A stretch of DNA of 64,000 nucleotides from Atopobiaceae bacterium (GTDB lineage Bacteria > Actinomycetota > Coriobacteriia > Coriobacteriales > Atopobiaceae): NCBI GenBank assembly GCA_017545665.1, contig JAFWKQ010000050.1, positions 1-64,000 on the forward strand, written 5' to 3'. This document shows positions 51,484-58,500 of this stretch, piece after piece. The notes beneath the pieces are model-generated. The model ran no database searches. It was not told where the DNA came from and saw only the letters and a program-made list of their open reading frames with translations. Made by a program: the position numbers and the translations under genes. The first letter of the stretch is position 1; each line of letters starts with the position of its first letter.

Positions 51484-54081
51484 TCATTTGTACAAATCGC
51501 TTGGATCGAAGTCATCGTCAACAACAGACTCATTGGGACCCGTGTACGGTTCTACAATCGGATCCGTAATGTAGTCACCATCCATCGGTTCCTCGTCATA
51601 GCACCAATGCAAGTAGTAAGAGTCGCCATGGAATAAGTAGTCATAGATCCTAAAATCACGAACGCCATACTGCTTGTAATTAAACTTCTCAGGTTCGGCG
51701 ATGCATTCGATCGTTTGCGGGTCCAGAGCCGCCTTCAACATCTTCTCTGGCAACTCGTTGAGCCAATCAATACGGTTGGCATAATCATCTTCACAAGGCT
51801 CAACAGGCTCACCGATAGCGTCAAGCAAAGACGTGTCCGCACCATCCCCCAAGGCGTCCTTAACCAACTCACAAGCCCTACGCTTGTCCTCATACGCCTT
51901 CTGCGCGGCCTTGAAAACATCAGAACGACGAACGACGCCTCGGACAATGCCAGGACCAATAGCATCCAGAACGTCAATAATCAGCTCATTACGCTCAGCA
52001 ACAGGCAACGCCGATAGTCGCTTACGTTCCTTCTCTATGCGACCCTCACGACTAGCAGCATACTCCTCAGCCTTACGACGGTTCTCCTCCTCGCGACGCG
52101 CATCTTCAAGCCTTTTGTTCTTAGTCTCAAGCTCACGCTTCTCCTGAGCAAGACGCTCAGCCTCAGCCGCCATCAAGACGGGACGTGTTTTAGACGCAGG
52201 GATGGCAGGCGGCAGCTCCTCGTAGTTGGCAGGTATCTCGACCGGCATATTGTCCATGGCATCGGCAACGTGCTTCCATACAGCATGGAAGGCTGCATCA
52301 GCATCCTCACGCGATCCTATAACGTTGCCATTTCGCTCATCGATCCGACGTACCGCTATCTCAGCAGCAGCCCACGGAGTCATGAAAGAATCTTCACCAT
52401 CGACCACAACATCAGGAGGACAGTCGAAACGGCGATTGACCCGCTCGAACGAGAACCGCTCATATCGCTGTTCGTGAACCTTGGTGCCATCCGGCGCGGT
52501 CTCTATGCGGTTGACCAGACGCTCCGTGGTCATTTTAAAAGGCTCAACCTCGACAGGCTCGGTGACATGGCAGTTATACCCATCGTATTCGTCATACATA
52601 TAAACCTCCGTGACCAGACCCGCCCTGCGCAGGAACTGGCTGATGTTCTGGTTTGCCTTCTTGGCGGCAACGACGAAAAAAGCGTTAGGGTGATACTCAC
52701 TGGAGATCATGATTACCCTCGGTTTGCACGCATCGCGCCCTCGGAAACGTTCATCCAACGGGTTAGCATGATAAGGATCCAGAATATGCTTCCAGCTGGT
52801 CGCATCCATAGCATCGGAGTCGGCATCGTCAATCAGAAGCACTTCCTCGCCCTTCCACCGCTCCGTCGTATGGTGCGCCGCACCCTTACCGACCGACCAA
52901 CCATAGGTATCCTTAAAGTAAGAAAGTAATCCGTCTTGAAGACATGACTTACCAGCACCGCTTGCGCCAGCTATAAAGAGCGTTGACATCGTGAACTCGT
53001 GATTGGCGAACGCCTCAGCCTCACGTACCCTATGAGCCTTCCAATAGAATGCAAGGGCGCGATCGCATGCTTCCTCATGCCGAGAGTAGATGCGGAAATA
53101 CTCGTCGTTAAGTATCAGCTCAGACTCACTCTTTACCTCGCCGCTACGGATCTGGTCAAGCAGCCAATCAAGGTCATCCTCACGTATTTCCCTCTTGGCC
53201 TTTTTCGCACGACCCTGTTCCCACGTCTTCTTCCGACGGGAATAGATTGCGAGATAGTCCTCGCCAGCAAGCGTCACCACGTCATGTGGATCGTACAAGC
53301 ACTTCTTTTCATCCTTAGCATGTATAAGATACGAGATTGCGTTGTCCCACGAGTCACCACCGCTTTTCGGATATAGCAAGAACTCTGGAGCCACACCAAT
53401 AATTTCCGCATACTCAGCCAGCAATTTGCCCCGGAAGGATTTACATCTACCTTTAACCTTTATCAGCACATGAACATGCTCAGGTTTAAGCTCAAACTTG
53501 TAGGCTCTAACGTCAAAATCCCAATATTCTCTCTTGTCCTCATTGTGATTGATGATATACGCAGCCTCGACAACGAGACCCGCACGCTCCAACCGCTTAA
53601 TGATGACAGCAAGGATGCCCCTAATCGACTTCGCCCTCAAGGCCCGCCTCTCGCGGCGGTTCCAACACCAGTAGTTTTCATCCAAAAACTGGGTTAGATT
53701 GATTATTTTCGTACGTCGGTCCTTCTTATCGCCCTTGGCGATTTTCTCACCATATCGCTTATCGACCTCGGCCTTTCGCATAATATCAGCCTCAAGTGGA
53801 CCACCCTCAACCAAGAGGACGAAATAATCATCGGCAATGTAACGGTGAAACTCCAACCAATGCTTAGCCCTCCAATCGGGATCTCCGCCATGTTCCTCCT
53901 CGACGCCAAGAACGGCAATAGAGGCATCATCAGGGATAGAAGACGGGTCATCGACATGCTGCCATTTGTAAACCAAGCCAGACAGTGAGTGGCGCTTCCC
54001 ACCGCTCGGATCCTTCTGCCAGAAACCACGCATGGATTTCTGATACTTTGCCTTACGGCCCTGTCCGGGACGATTACCCAA
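51484..54081 (-). CDS. rep: Rolling-circle replication initiator, HUH endonuclease fused to SF3 helicase
   Basis: 865-aa Rep. About residues 60-290 form an HUH endonuclease of the Rep_2 kind: metal motif PEHVHVLIKV and the nucleophile tyrosine in NAISYLIHAKDEKK. About 355-510 is an SF3 helicase (AGASGAGKS, EVLLIDDAD, PRVIMISSE). This pairing is that of pCRESS plasmids and CRESS-DNA virus Reps. The last 350 residues, including a charged coiled coil near 655-715, far exceed the usual Rep length. I choose TTG 54081, six bases after GGTGA and overlapping the upstream stop by eight bases exactly as at the xis junction; GTG 54090 is the alternative. Confidence 0.85.
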   Translation of the reverse strand: MGNRPGQGRKAKYQKSMRGFWQKDPSGGKRHSLSGLVYKWQHVDDPSSIPDDASIAVLGVEEEHGGDPDWRAKHWLEFHRYIADDYFVLLVEGGPLEADIMRKAEVDKRYGEKIAKGDKKDRRTKIINLTQFLDENYWCWNRRERRALRAKSIRGILAVIIKRLERAGLVVEAAYIINHNEDKREYWDFDVRAYKFELKPEHVHVLIKVKGRCKSFRGKLLAEYAEIIGVAPEFLLYPKSGGDSWDNAISYLIHAKDEKKCLYDPHDVVTLAGEDYLAIYSRRKKTWEQGRAKKAKREIREDDLDWLLDQIRSGEVKSESELILNDEYFRIYSRHEEACDRALAFYWKAHRVREAEAFANHEFTMSTLFIAGASGAGKSCLQDGLLSYFKDTYGWSVGKGAAHHTTERWKGEEVLLIDDADSDAMDATSWKHILDPYHANPLDERFRGRDACKPRVIMISSEYHPNAFFVVAAKKANQNISQFLRRAGLVTEVYMYDEYDGYNCHVTEPVEVEPFKMTTERLVNRIETAPDGTKVHEQRYERFSFERVNRRFDCPPDVVVDGEDSFMTPWAAAEIAVRRIDERNGNVIGSREDADAAFHAVWKHVADAMDNMPVEIPANYEELPPAIPASKTRPVLMAAEAERLAQEKRELETKNKRLEDARREEENRRKAEEYAASREGRIEKERKRLSALPVAERNELIIDVLDAIGPGIVRGVVRRSDVFKAAQKAYEDKRRACELVKDALGDGADTSLLDAIGEPVEPCEDDYANRIDWLNELPEKMLKAALDPQTIECIAEPEKFNYKQYGVRDFRIYDYLFHGDSYYLHWCYDEEPMDGDYITDPIVEPYTGPNESVVDDDFDPSDLYK

Positions 54082-54547
54082 GGAAATCACCCCCGATAAT
54101 TCTTGGCGTTTTGGTATCCAAAACCACCGTAATTTCTGGCGTTTTGAACGCTAATTCTTGGCGTTTTGAGCACCCAAGAAGAGCAAAACGCCAGAAATTA
54201 GCAACGCGCACAATAACAGGCTCGAAAACGGCAAAAGTGTCGTTTTGTGGTCTGACCTGCGGTAACTCCCTAAAAACGCCCCCTCTTGACAAGCCCTGGG
54301 GTCGCACGCGCGTTAGCGTTTTAACCAATAAGTCTGGCGTTTTAATATTCAAGGCCAATAACTTTTGGATCAAGTCCGAGGCCTCAAAAACAACCTGTTT
54401 TTTTAGCAATGCCAAGAGCGAAAGAACCATGCAAATTAGCAACAGATAGCTACTAAACAGAACCATACCCATGCTTCTTGGCACGTCCATAAGACACGTG
54501 CCCAGTAGCAATAGACCAGATCCTAACAAGGCAAAAGACTTAAGCAT
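54074..54547 (-). CDS. Small membrane protein of the rep operon
   Basis: 157-aa protein with two N-terminal membrane segments (FALLGSGLLLLGTCLM and VLFSSYLLLICMVLSLLALL) and a soluble tail. Its ATG overlaps the xis-like stop by eight bases and its stop overlaps the rep TTG by eight bases, a coupling that argues it is translated. The last third of the frame runs through the iteron repeats at 54098-54199, so its tail sequence is constrained by DNA function. No homologue recognised. Confidence 0.55.
   Translation of the reverse strand: MLKSFALLGSGLLLLGTCLMDVPRSMGMVLFSSYLLLICMVLSLLALLKKQVVFEASDLIQKLLALNIKTPDLLVKTLTRVRPQGLSRGGVFRELPQVRPQNDTFAVFEPVIVRVANFWRFALLGCSKRQELAFKTPEITVVLDTKTPRIIGGDFLG
54098..54199. 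repeat. Iterons and stem-loop, candidate replication origin
   Basis: AATTCTTGGCGTTTTG occurs at 54098 and 54153, a two-base variant at 54131, and its reverse complement (of the variant) at 54184-54199. Copies three and four can pair to a 16-bp stem with a 15-base loop. A degenerate fifth copy lies at 54331-54345, next to TAATATT. Repeats directly before a Rep gene, with a stem-loop, suit a Rep-binding double-strand origin. The nick position is not identified. Confidence 0.55.
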
Positions 54548-54770
54548 TAGTCTTCACCTTCGTCCCAAGCTTACGACCACGAGGATCACGATTAATCGTA
54601 TGCGCCTCGATGAAACGCTCAAGACCATCTACAGGAATACGCAGAGCACTACCAACCTGTAGTGCTTCCAAATTCCCAGCTTGGATCTGACGCCATATTG
54701 TCGAACGGGACATAACACCCATATCGACAACTTCTCCAACCGTGTAATACCGACGCTCAACTTTCGACAT
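54540..54770 (-). CDS. Excisionase-like helix-turn-helix protein
   Basis: 76-aa protein with an HTH_17/MerR-like winged helix (YYTVGEVVDMGVMSRSTIWR then QIQAGNLEALQVGSALRIP). Proteins of this size and type serve as Xis or as regulators in mobile elements. It is first in the operon leading to rep. The ATG at 54770 has GGGAG eight bases before it, and that site lies inside the strong hairpin at 54777-54824, so its translation may be gated. A basic C-terminal tail follows. Confidence 0.75.
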   Translation of the reverse strand: MSKVERRYYTVGEVVDMGVMSRSTIWRQIQAGNLEALQVGSALRIPVDGLERFIEAHTINRDPRGRKLGTKVKTNA

Positions 54771-54776
54771 AAAAAT

Positions 54777-54824
54777 AGCTCCCAAGAACATGGAGACATA
54801 TTTGTCCCCTTAGTTCTGGGAGCC
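54777..54824 (-). promoter_or_regulatory. Leader hairpin enclosing the xis-like ribosome site
   Basis: GCTCCC...GAAC (54778-54789) pairs with GTTCTGGGAGC (54813-54823), and an inner stem GGAGACA/TGTCCCC (54792-54798 with 54803-54809) continues it around a TATT loop. On the minus strand one outer arm contains the GGGAG that serves the ATG at 54770. Folded, the RNA would hide that site. Confidence 0.5.
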
Positions 54825-54853
54825 TTACGTTCGTCGTTTTTATGCCCAGCTAC

Positions 54854-54934
54854 TTAGGCGGTCTGCGTACGTCGTGGATTACGCTTCTTGCTGCACTTAC
54901 GTCTCGCGCCTGGCCACGCACCGCCCGGCTTCAC
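54854..54934 (-). CDS. Possible 26-codon basic leader peptide
   Basis: From GTG 54934 to TAA 54854 a frame encodes a very basic peptide ending KKRNPRRTQTA. A promoter-like pair just upstream would place the transcript start almost on the GTG, so it could be leaderless. It precedes the hairpin that encloses the xis-like ribosome site. No homology; chance cannot be excluded. Confidence 0.25.
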   Translation of the reverse strand: MKPGGAWPGARRKCSKKRNPRRTQTA

Positions 54935-54939
54935 AACAC

Positions 54940-54966
54940 AGTATACCCACAACTCCAACCTGTCAA
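54940..54966 (-). promoter_or_regulatory. Promoter of the xis-rep operon
   Basis: Minus strand TTGACA (54961-54966) and TATACT (54940-54945), 15 bases apart, slightly short of ideal. It points at the xis-like gene 170 bases further on. Confidence 0.5.
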
Positions 54967-55008
54967 ACCATTAATTTCAGCACGTCCCAAAATCTCAGGG
55001 CGAACAAT

Positions 55009-55038
55009 GTGACCAGAAAGTGACCAAAAAGGTGACCA
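55009..55038 (+). promoter_or_regulatory. Integrase arm-type sites, right (three GTGACCA repeats)
   Basis: GTGACCA at 55009, 55020 and 55032, in the same orientation as the three copies at 44209-44246. The first two copies are 11 bases apart at both ends. Probable arm-type binding sites for the integrase. Confidence 0.6.
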
Positions 55039-55049
55039 GAGCACTAGAA

Positions 55050-55088
55050 ACAAGAAAACAGGCCAACCAAAACACCATGGTTGACCTG
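55050..55088 (-). terminator. Element-borne replacement terminator for tRNA-Phe
   Basis: On the minus strand CAGGTCAACCA pairs with TGGTTGGCCTG (one G-U), followed by TTTTCTTG. It lies 12 bases after the tRNA 3' end, inside the element, in place of the original terminator now at 44004-44032. Confidence 0.6.
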
Positions 55089-55098
55089 CGGAAATTCA

Positions 55099-55149
55099 CT
55101 GGTGGCTGGGAAGGGAGTCGAACCCCTGACACAGGGATTTTCAGTCCCC
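55099..55149 (-). repeat. attR: 51-bp direct repeat within tRNA-Phe
   Basis: Identical to 44044-44094 and contained in the intact tRNA-Phe gene, from the anticodon stem to the CCA end and one base beyond. Confidence 0.93.
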
Positions 55150-55175
55150 TGCTCTACCAACTGAGCTACCCAGCC
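55100..55175 (-). tRNA. tRNA-Phe (GAA)
   Basis: On the minus strand a 76-base cloverleaf: acceptor GGCTGGG/CCCAGCC, D arm GCTCAGTTGGTAGAGC, anticodon loop CTGAAAA reading GAA, T arm with GGTTCGACTCC, discriminator A and an encoded CCA. The 3' part is shared with the element's left end, so the element uses this gene as its integration site and keeps it whole. Confidence 0.97.
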
Positions 55176-55192
55176 GCTCGATTAGCTTAATC

Positions 55193-55220
55193 ACTATACC
55201 AAACCTAATTGTTGTGTCAA
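55193..55220 (-). promoter_or_regulatory. Promoter of tRNA-Phe
   Basis: Minus strand TTGACA (55215-55220) and TATAGT (55193-55198) separated by 16 bases, 18 bases before the tRNA 5' end. Confidence 0.8.
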
Positions 55221-55236
55221 GCGAGAATTTTTAGAT

Positions 55237-55545
55237 TTAGAAGCGAACGCGAAAATATGCCTCGCCCGGCACTGTGGCGATCTCTTCCTTCTCGTCGATT
55301 ACGTATTGCGGCTGAAAACGCCCCCAAGCGCGAGGGAGCCTTCCAAAGAAGGCGGCAATCTGCGACTCGTTGCCCTGCAGCTCCATGCTCACGCTGCCGT
55401 CTGGCTCATTGCGAACCCAGCCCGTAAGATCAAGCTCGTTGGCAAGGCGCTTGGACGTCCAGCGAAAACCCACCCCCTGGACCTCACCTACAAAGCGTAA
55501 TGATAGGCGGCGTAGCCTCGACGGTTCGATAGGGCTATTTGTCAT
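55237..55545 (-). CDS. acyP: Acylphosphatase
   Basis: 102-aa enzyme hydrolysing acyl phosphates. The signature GEVQGVGFRWTSKRLANEL holds the catalytic arginine and the phosphate loop, and GWVRNEPDGSVSMELQG holds the catalytic asparagine. GGAGGAAG precedes the ATG. It lies directly upstream of the tRNA promoter on the same strand and belongs to the chromosome, not the element. Confidence 0.92.
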   Translation of the reverse strand: MTNSPIEPSRLRRLSLRFVGEVQGVGFRWTSKRLANELDLTGWVRNEPDGSVSMELQGNESQIAAFFGRLPRAWGRFQPQYVIDEKEEIATVPGEAYFRVRF

Positions 55546-55579
55546 GCTTCCTCCCTAAACCTGCGAATGGCTTTGCAAC

Positions 55580-55688
55580 CGTTCGTACCACCACGCCTGG
55601 GCCGGTCCGCGCGCGGTGACTCGCGTAGTGAGCGAGCGAAGTGAGCGCGGAGCCGCACGCGGCAGTCCCAGGCGAGGCGGTGCGAACG
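55580..55688. repeat. Dispersed intergenic repeat, copy 3
   Basis: The core (GACTCGCGTAGTGAGCGAGC, then GAAGTGAGCGCGGAGCCGC, 55617-55656) lies between arms starting CGTTCGTACC (55580) and ending GGTGCGAACG (55688), which pair over about 22 bases with a few mismatches. The arms are unrelated in sequence to those of copy 2. It lies in the divergent gap between acyP and the hydrolase gene. Confidence 0.7.
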
Positions 55689-55823
55689 TGGAGCCACATA
55701 CGGAGCGCGAACGGTTGTAACCATCCTCTCATATCCTTGCTTTTCGTGTTCTTGAAAGACAAAGAGCATTTGGCGCGTACAATATGCATGGTACAAACCA
55801 AACGTTGGCGTCGAGGAGAGGCC

Positions 55824-57716
55824 ATGGATTGCACACGAAGGAACTTTGTTGTAGCCGCGTCGGCGGCATTGCTGGGTCTGGCGTCCTGCGCGCGTACGGA
55901 AGAGCAGTCTTCGCAGGCAGCGCCTCCTCCACAGGAGAGTTCGGTTGAGGAGCCTAAGGTAGACCTCAAAGAGTTTGAGAAGCTCGAGCTCGACATGAAG
56001 GCATGGAAGCACGATGAGAAAAACGACGTGTATTATCAGCTGGGGGTGCCGTATTGCCTAAAGCCCGCTTCGAATACCTATGAGAGCCTGGCGATCTTTG
56101 TTCCAGGCGCTTACCTTAAGCCTGTTGACGACAGCAAAAAACCTTTGTACCAAATAAACGAGAGCGCCACGGTGGGAAAGTTCACTCCCAAAACTGCTCC
56201 GGTGGTTATGCCCATAAATTCGGGCAACTTTGGTCCTCAGGCAAGCCCCGCGGCATACAGCTATACGGGCCTTGGCGCCTATCTTAATGCTGGTTGCGTA
56301 TACGTGTATGCGGGAATGAGAGGGCGCAGTTCTGGATTCGAAAGCACTGGCAGCGAGGTGTACTCGGGCGGAGATCCATGGCCGGTAGTGGACCTTAAGG
56401 CTGCCGTCCGCTTCGTGCGCTATAACGCAGAGGTCCTGCCCTGTGACACCAACCGGATTTTTACTTTTGGCTTTAGCTTTGGCGGCGGCGTAAGCGCTCT
56501 TATGGGTTGCACGGGCGATTCCAAACTGTATACGCCATATATGGAGCAGATAGGCGCGGCCACTCATGACGCAAAGGGAACCACGCTCTCCGACGCCGTG
56601 TTTGGCTCGGCGTCTTGGTGTCCCATCACCTCGTTCGACACGGCAGACGCGTCATATGAGTGGATGATGGGGCAGTACTCCGAAGGCGCCACGCGAGCGA
56701 AAGACGTTTGGACCAAGCTCCTTTCCAACGACCTCGCTCAGGCCTATGCGCACTATGTTAACGAAATGGACCTGCGCGATAAGGAAGACCACGCGCTCGT
56801 GCTCGACGAGACTTCTGGCGATTTCTATGCCGACGGAAGCTATTACGCGTATATGCTCGACTGCATTCAGGAGTCAGCGAATACGTTCTTCTCGAGTACC
56901 CAATTCCCCTATACCTATACGCCTCAGCATCTGGTGAACGGCAATTTCCCTGGGGATCCCAATCTGCAGAGCATGGGTGCTGGCGCATCGGATGTGGAGG
57001 CAGTTACGGGAGATGCGTCCGCTCAGGCTGCGGGAGTGGCCGGCAAAGAGGAGAAGGTCGACGGAAAGACGAACGTTCAGTCGATCGTGTACAACACCGA
57101 CGAGGACTACATAAACGATTTGAACGGCGACGTTCAGTGGCTTACCTACAACCAGACGCGCTCGACGGTACGCATCTCGAGCATAGCGGACTTCGTGCGC
57201 CACGCTAAGCCTGCGGCAAAGGACGTGTGTGCCTTCGATGCGCCGGATCGTTCGACGGTGGTAAACCAGCTCTTTGGTACCAACGAGATAAGCTCGCTTC
57301 ACTTCAGCAAGGTGGTGAGCGACCAAGTTTCGGGCAACAGAGAGACCTATGCCAAGGCAAAGGGGTGGAACAGTTCGTATGTAAAAGACTGGCCCGAGGA
57401 TCTTGCCCAGGTAGATTCCTTAAAAACAGACATGGCCACGAGGATGAACATGTTCAATCCCCTCTATTTCCTGAGCGGCCGCTATGAGGGCTACGGCACC
57501 GCAACGGTGGCAAAGCACTGGCGTATTAACTCGGGGCTTTTCCAAACCGATACGTCCCTTTGCACCGAAATGAACCTTGCCTTGGCACTTGGCCATTACG
57601 ATGGCATATCGAGCGTGTCGTTTACTCCGGTTTGGGGACAAGGACATACGCTTGCGGAGGTGTCGGGTAGCGCCGAGGAAAACCTCCTGGCCTGGATAGC
57701 CGAGTGCTGTAAATAG
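55824..57716 (+). CDS. Secreted alpha/beta hydrolase lipoprotein, subtype B tannase-like
   Basis: 630-aa protein with a twin-arginine-type signal (MDCTRRNFVVAASAALLG) and the lipobox LASC, so probably a Tat-exported lipoprotein. The nucleophile elbow is GFSFGGGVS. The segments VPYCLKPASNTYESLAIFVP and YVYAGMRGRSS resemble subtype B tannases and related esterases that split gallate or other aryl esters. A large lid region separates the Ser motif from the C-terminal GQGHTLAEV, which supplies the histidine. GAGGAGAGG precedes the ATG. Substrate unproven. Confidence 0.7.
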   Translation: MDCTRRNFVVAASAALLGLASCARTEEQSSQAAPPPQESSVEEPKVDLKEFEKLELDMKAWKHDEKNDVYYQLGVPYCLKPASNTYESLAIFVPGAYLKPVDDSKKPLYQINESATVGKFTPKTAPVVMPINSGNFGPQASPAAYSYTGLGAYLNAGCVYVYAGMRGRSSGFESTGSEVYSGGDPWPVVDLKAAVRFVRYNAEVLPCDTNRIFTFGFSFGGGVSALMGCTGDSKLYTPYMEQIGAATHDAKGTTLSDAVFGSASWCPITSFDTADASYEWMMGQYSEGATRAKDVWTKLLSNDLAQAYAHYVNEMDLRDKEDHALVLDETSGDFYADGSYYAYMLDCIQESANTFFSSTQFPYTYTPQHLVNGNFPGDPNLQSMGAGASDVEAVTGDASAQAAGVAGKEEKVDGKTNVQSIVYNTDEDYINDLNGDVQWLTYNQTRSTVRISSIADFVRHAKPAAKDVCAFDAPDRSTVVNQLFGTNEISSLHFSKVVSDQVSGNRETYAKAKGWNSSYVKDWPEDLAQVDSLKTDMATRMNMFNPLYFLSGRYEGYGTATVAKHWRINSGLFQTDTSLCTEMNLALALGHYDGISSVSFTPVWGQGHTLAEVSGSAEENLLAWIAECCK

Positions 57717-57747
57717 CGAGTTCCGACCTCTTGAACGTACCCAAAGA

Positions 57748-57800
57748 GAGGGCTCCCGCCGCGCACGCTATACCTGTGCGCGCGGCGGGAGCCCTCTTTT
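57748..57800 (+). terminator. Strong terminator after the hydrolase
   Basis: GAGGGCTCCCGCCGCGC at 57748-57764 pairs exactly with 57780-57796, followed by TTTT. It lies 31 bases after the stop. Confidence 0.9.
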
Positions 57801-57926
57801 CGGGCGTCGAAATCCACAATGTCATTGATGCGGGGCGTGTCTCTAGCAAATAAAACGAAATAACTTATTGCCTTAAGCCGAAGCTATCAAGGGTAATTAT
57901 GAAAAAATCACATAATACTAGGTGTA

Positions 57927-57935
57927 TGGTATAAT
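57927..57935 (+). promoter_or_regulatory. Extended -10 promoter of the carD-like gene
   Basis: TGGTATAAT at 57927-57935 is an ideal extended -10 box, 25 bases before the start; no good -35 is present. The sequence from 57835 on is strongly A/T-rich. Confidence 0.65.
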
Positions 57936-57960
57936 AATTTCGGCTATCGGAGGGGGATTT

Positions 57961-58455
57961 ATGTATAAGGCAGGAGAGTATATCGTTCATCCAGGACAAG
58001 GTGTCTGTAGGGTCGAAGGAGTGGTGTCGGAGCCAATGGAGGCATACCGTCTTCTTCCCATTGGGCTACATCACCCGACGTTCATCCGTTTCCCTCTTGC
58101 CAACTCCGACAAGCTTCGTCCCGTTCTTTCGCGTGACGAAGCGGTAGAGCTTATTGAGGAATACCCCTCAATGCAGGTAGACAACTACACCGATCGGAGC
58201 AACGCTCTGGAAGAAGAGCATTTTAAGCAGAAGATTCGCCAAGGCACCTGTCGTGACTCCGTGCGAATCGTTAAGACGTTTAGGCTTCGGATTGCAGAGA
58301 CGCGTGCGCGCAACAAAAAGCCTCCAGTGGCGTATGAGCGCATTCTAAAGCAGGCGAGCCAGCGTTCCCTCGAGGAACTTTCCGTTGCCCTGGAGATGCC
58401 GGTGGATGATGTAAAAACCTTGTTCGAAAAGAAGCTCGACGAGAATCAGAACTAA
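57961..58455 (+). CDS. CarD/CdnL-like RNA polymerase-binding regulator
   Basis: 164-aa protein. The N-terminal 55 residues (YKAGEYIVHPGQGVCRVEGV) are a CarD/TRCF RNA-polymerase-interacting domain, which contacts the beta subunit; the rest is helical, as in CarD proteins that stabilise open promoter complexes. GGAGGGG precedes the ATG. In actinobacteria CarD-type proteins affect rRNA promoters, but this one is short and divergent, so it may be a specialised relative. It is followed by an ACT-domain gene 45 bases on. Confidence 0.8.
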   Translation: MYKAGEYIVHPGQGVCRVEGVVSEPMEAYRLLPIGLHHPTFIRFPLANSDKLRPVLSRDEAVELIEEYPSMQVDNYTDRSNALEEEHFKQKIRQGTCRDSVRIVKTFRLRIAETRARNKKPPVAYERILKQASQRSLEELSVALEMPVDDVKTLFEKKLDENQN

Positions 58456-58500
58456 CGCGTACAATACCCTTATTGTTTTCGATGAATAGGGGAGTGCCCC

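Larger units (their letters stand above)
44044..55149. mobile_element. Integrative mobilizable element in tRNA-Phe, pCRESS-like replicon with type IIG R-M cargo
   Basis: About 11.1 kb bounded by identical 51-bp repeats of the tRNA-Phe 3' end, with the intact tRNA at the right. It contains a tyrosine integrase at the left end and, on the minus strand, an xis-like HTH, a small membrane protein, an HUH-SF3 Rep, an SF3-like ATPase, a coiled-coil protein, a MobV-like relaxase and a type IIG R-M enzyme. Its base composition is visibly richer in A+T than the flanks. It has no type IV secretion genes, so transfer would need a helper. Integration, replication and mobilisation modules are all complete to the eye. 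Confidence 0.9.

Noticed and set aside
54341-54350. TAATATT next to a degenerate iteron, recalling the CRESS virus origin nonanucleotide
   Set aside because: Only seven bases match, it is not in a stem-loop, and such A/T strings are expected by chance here.
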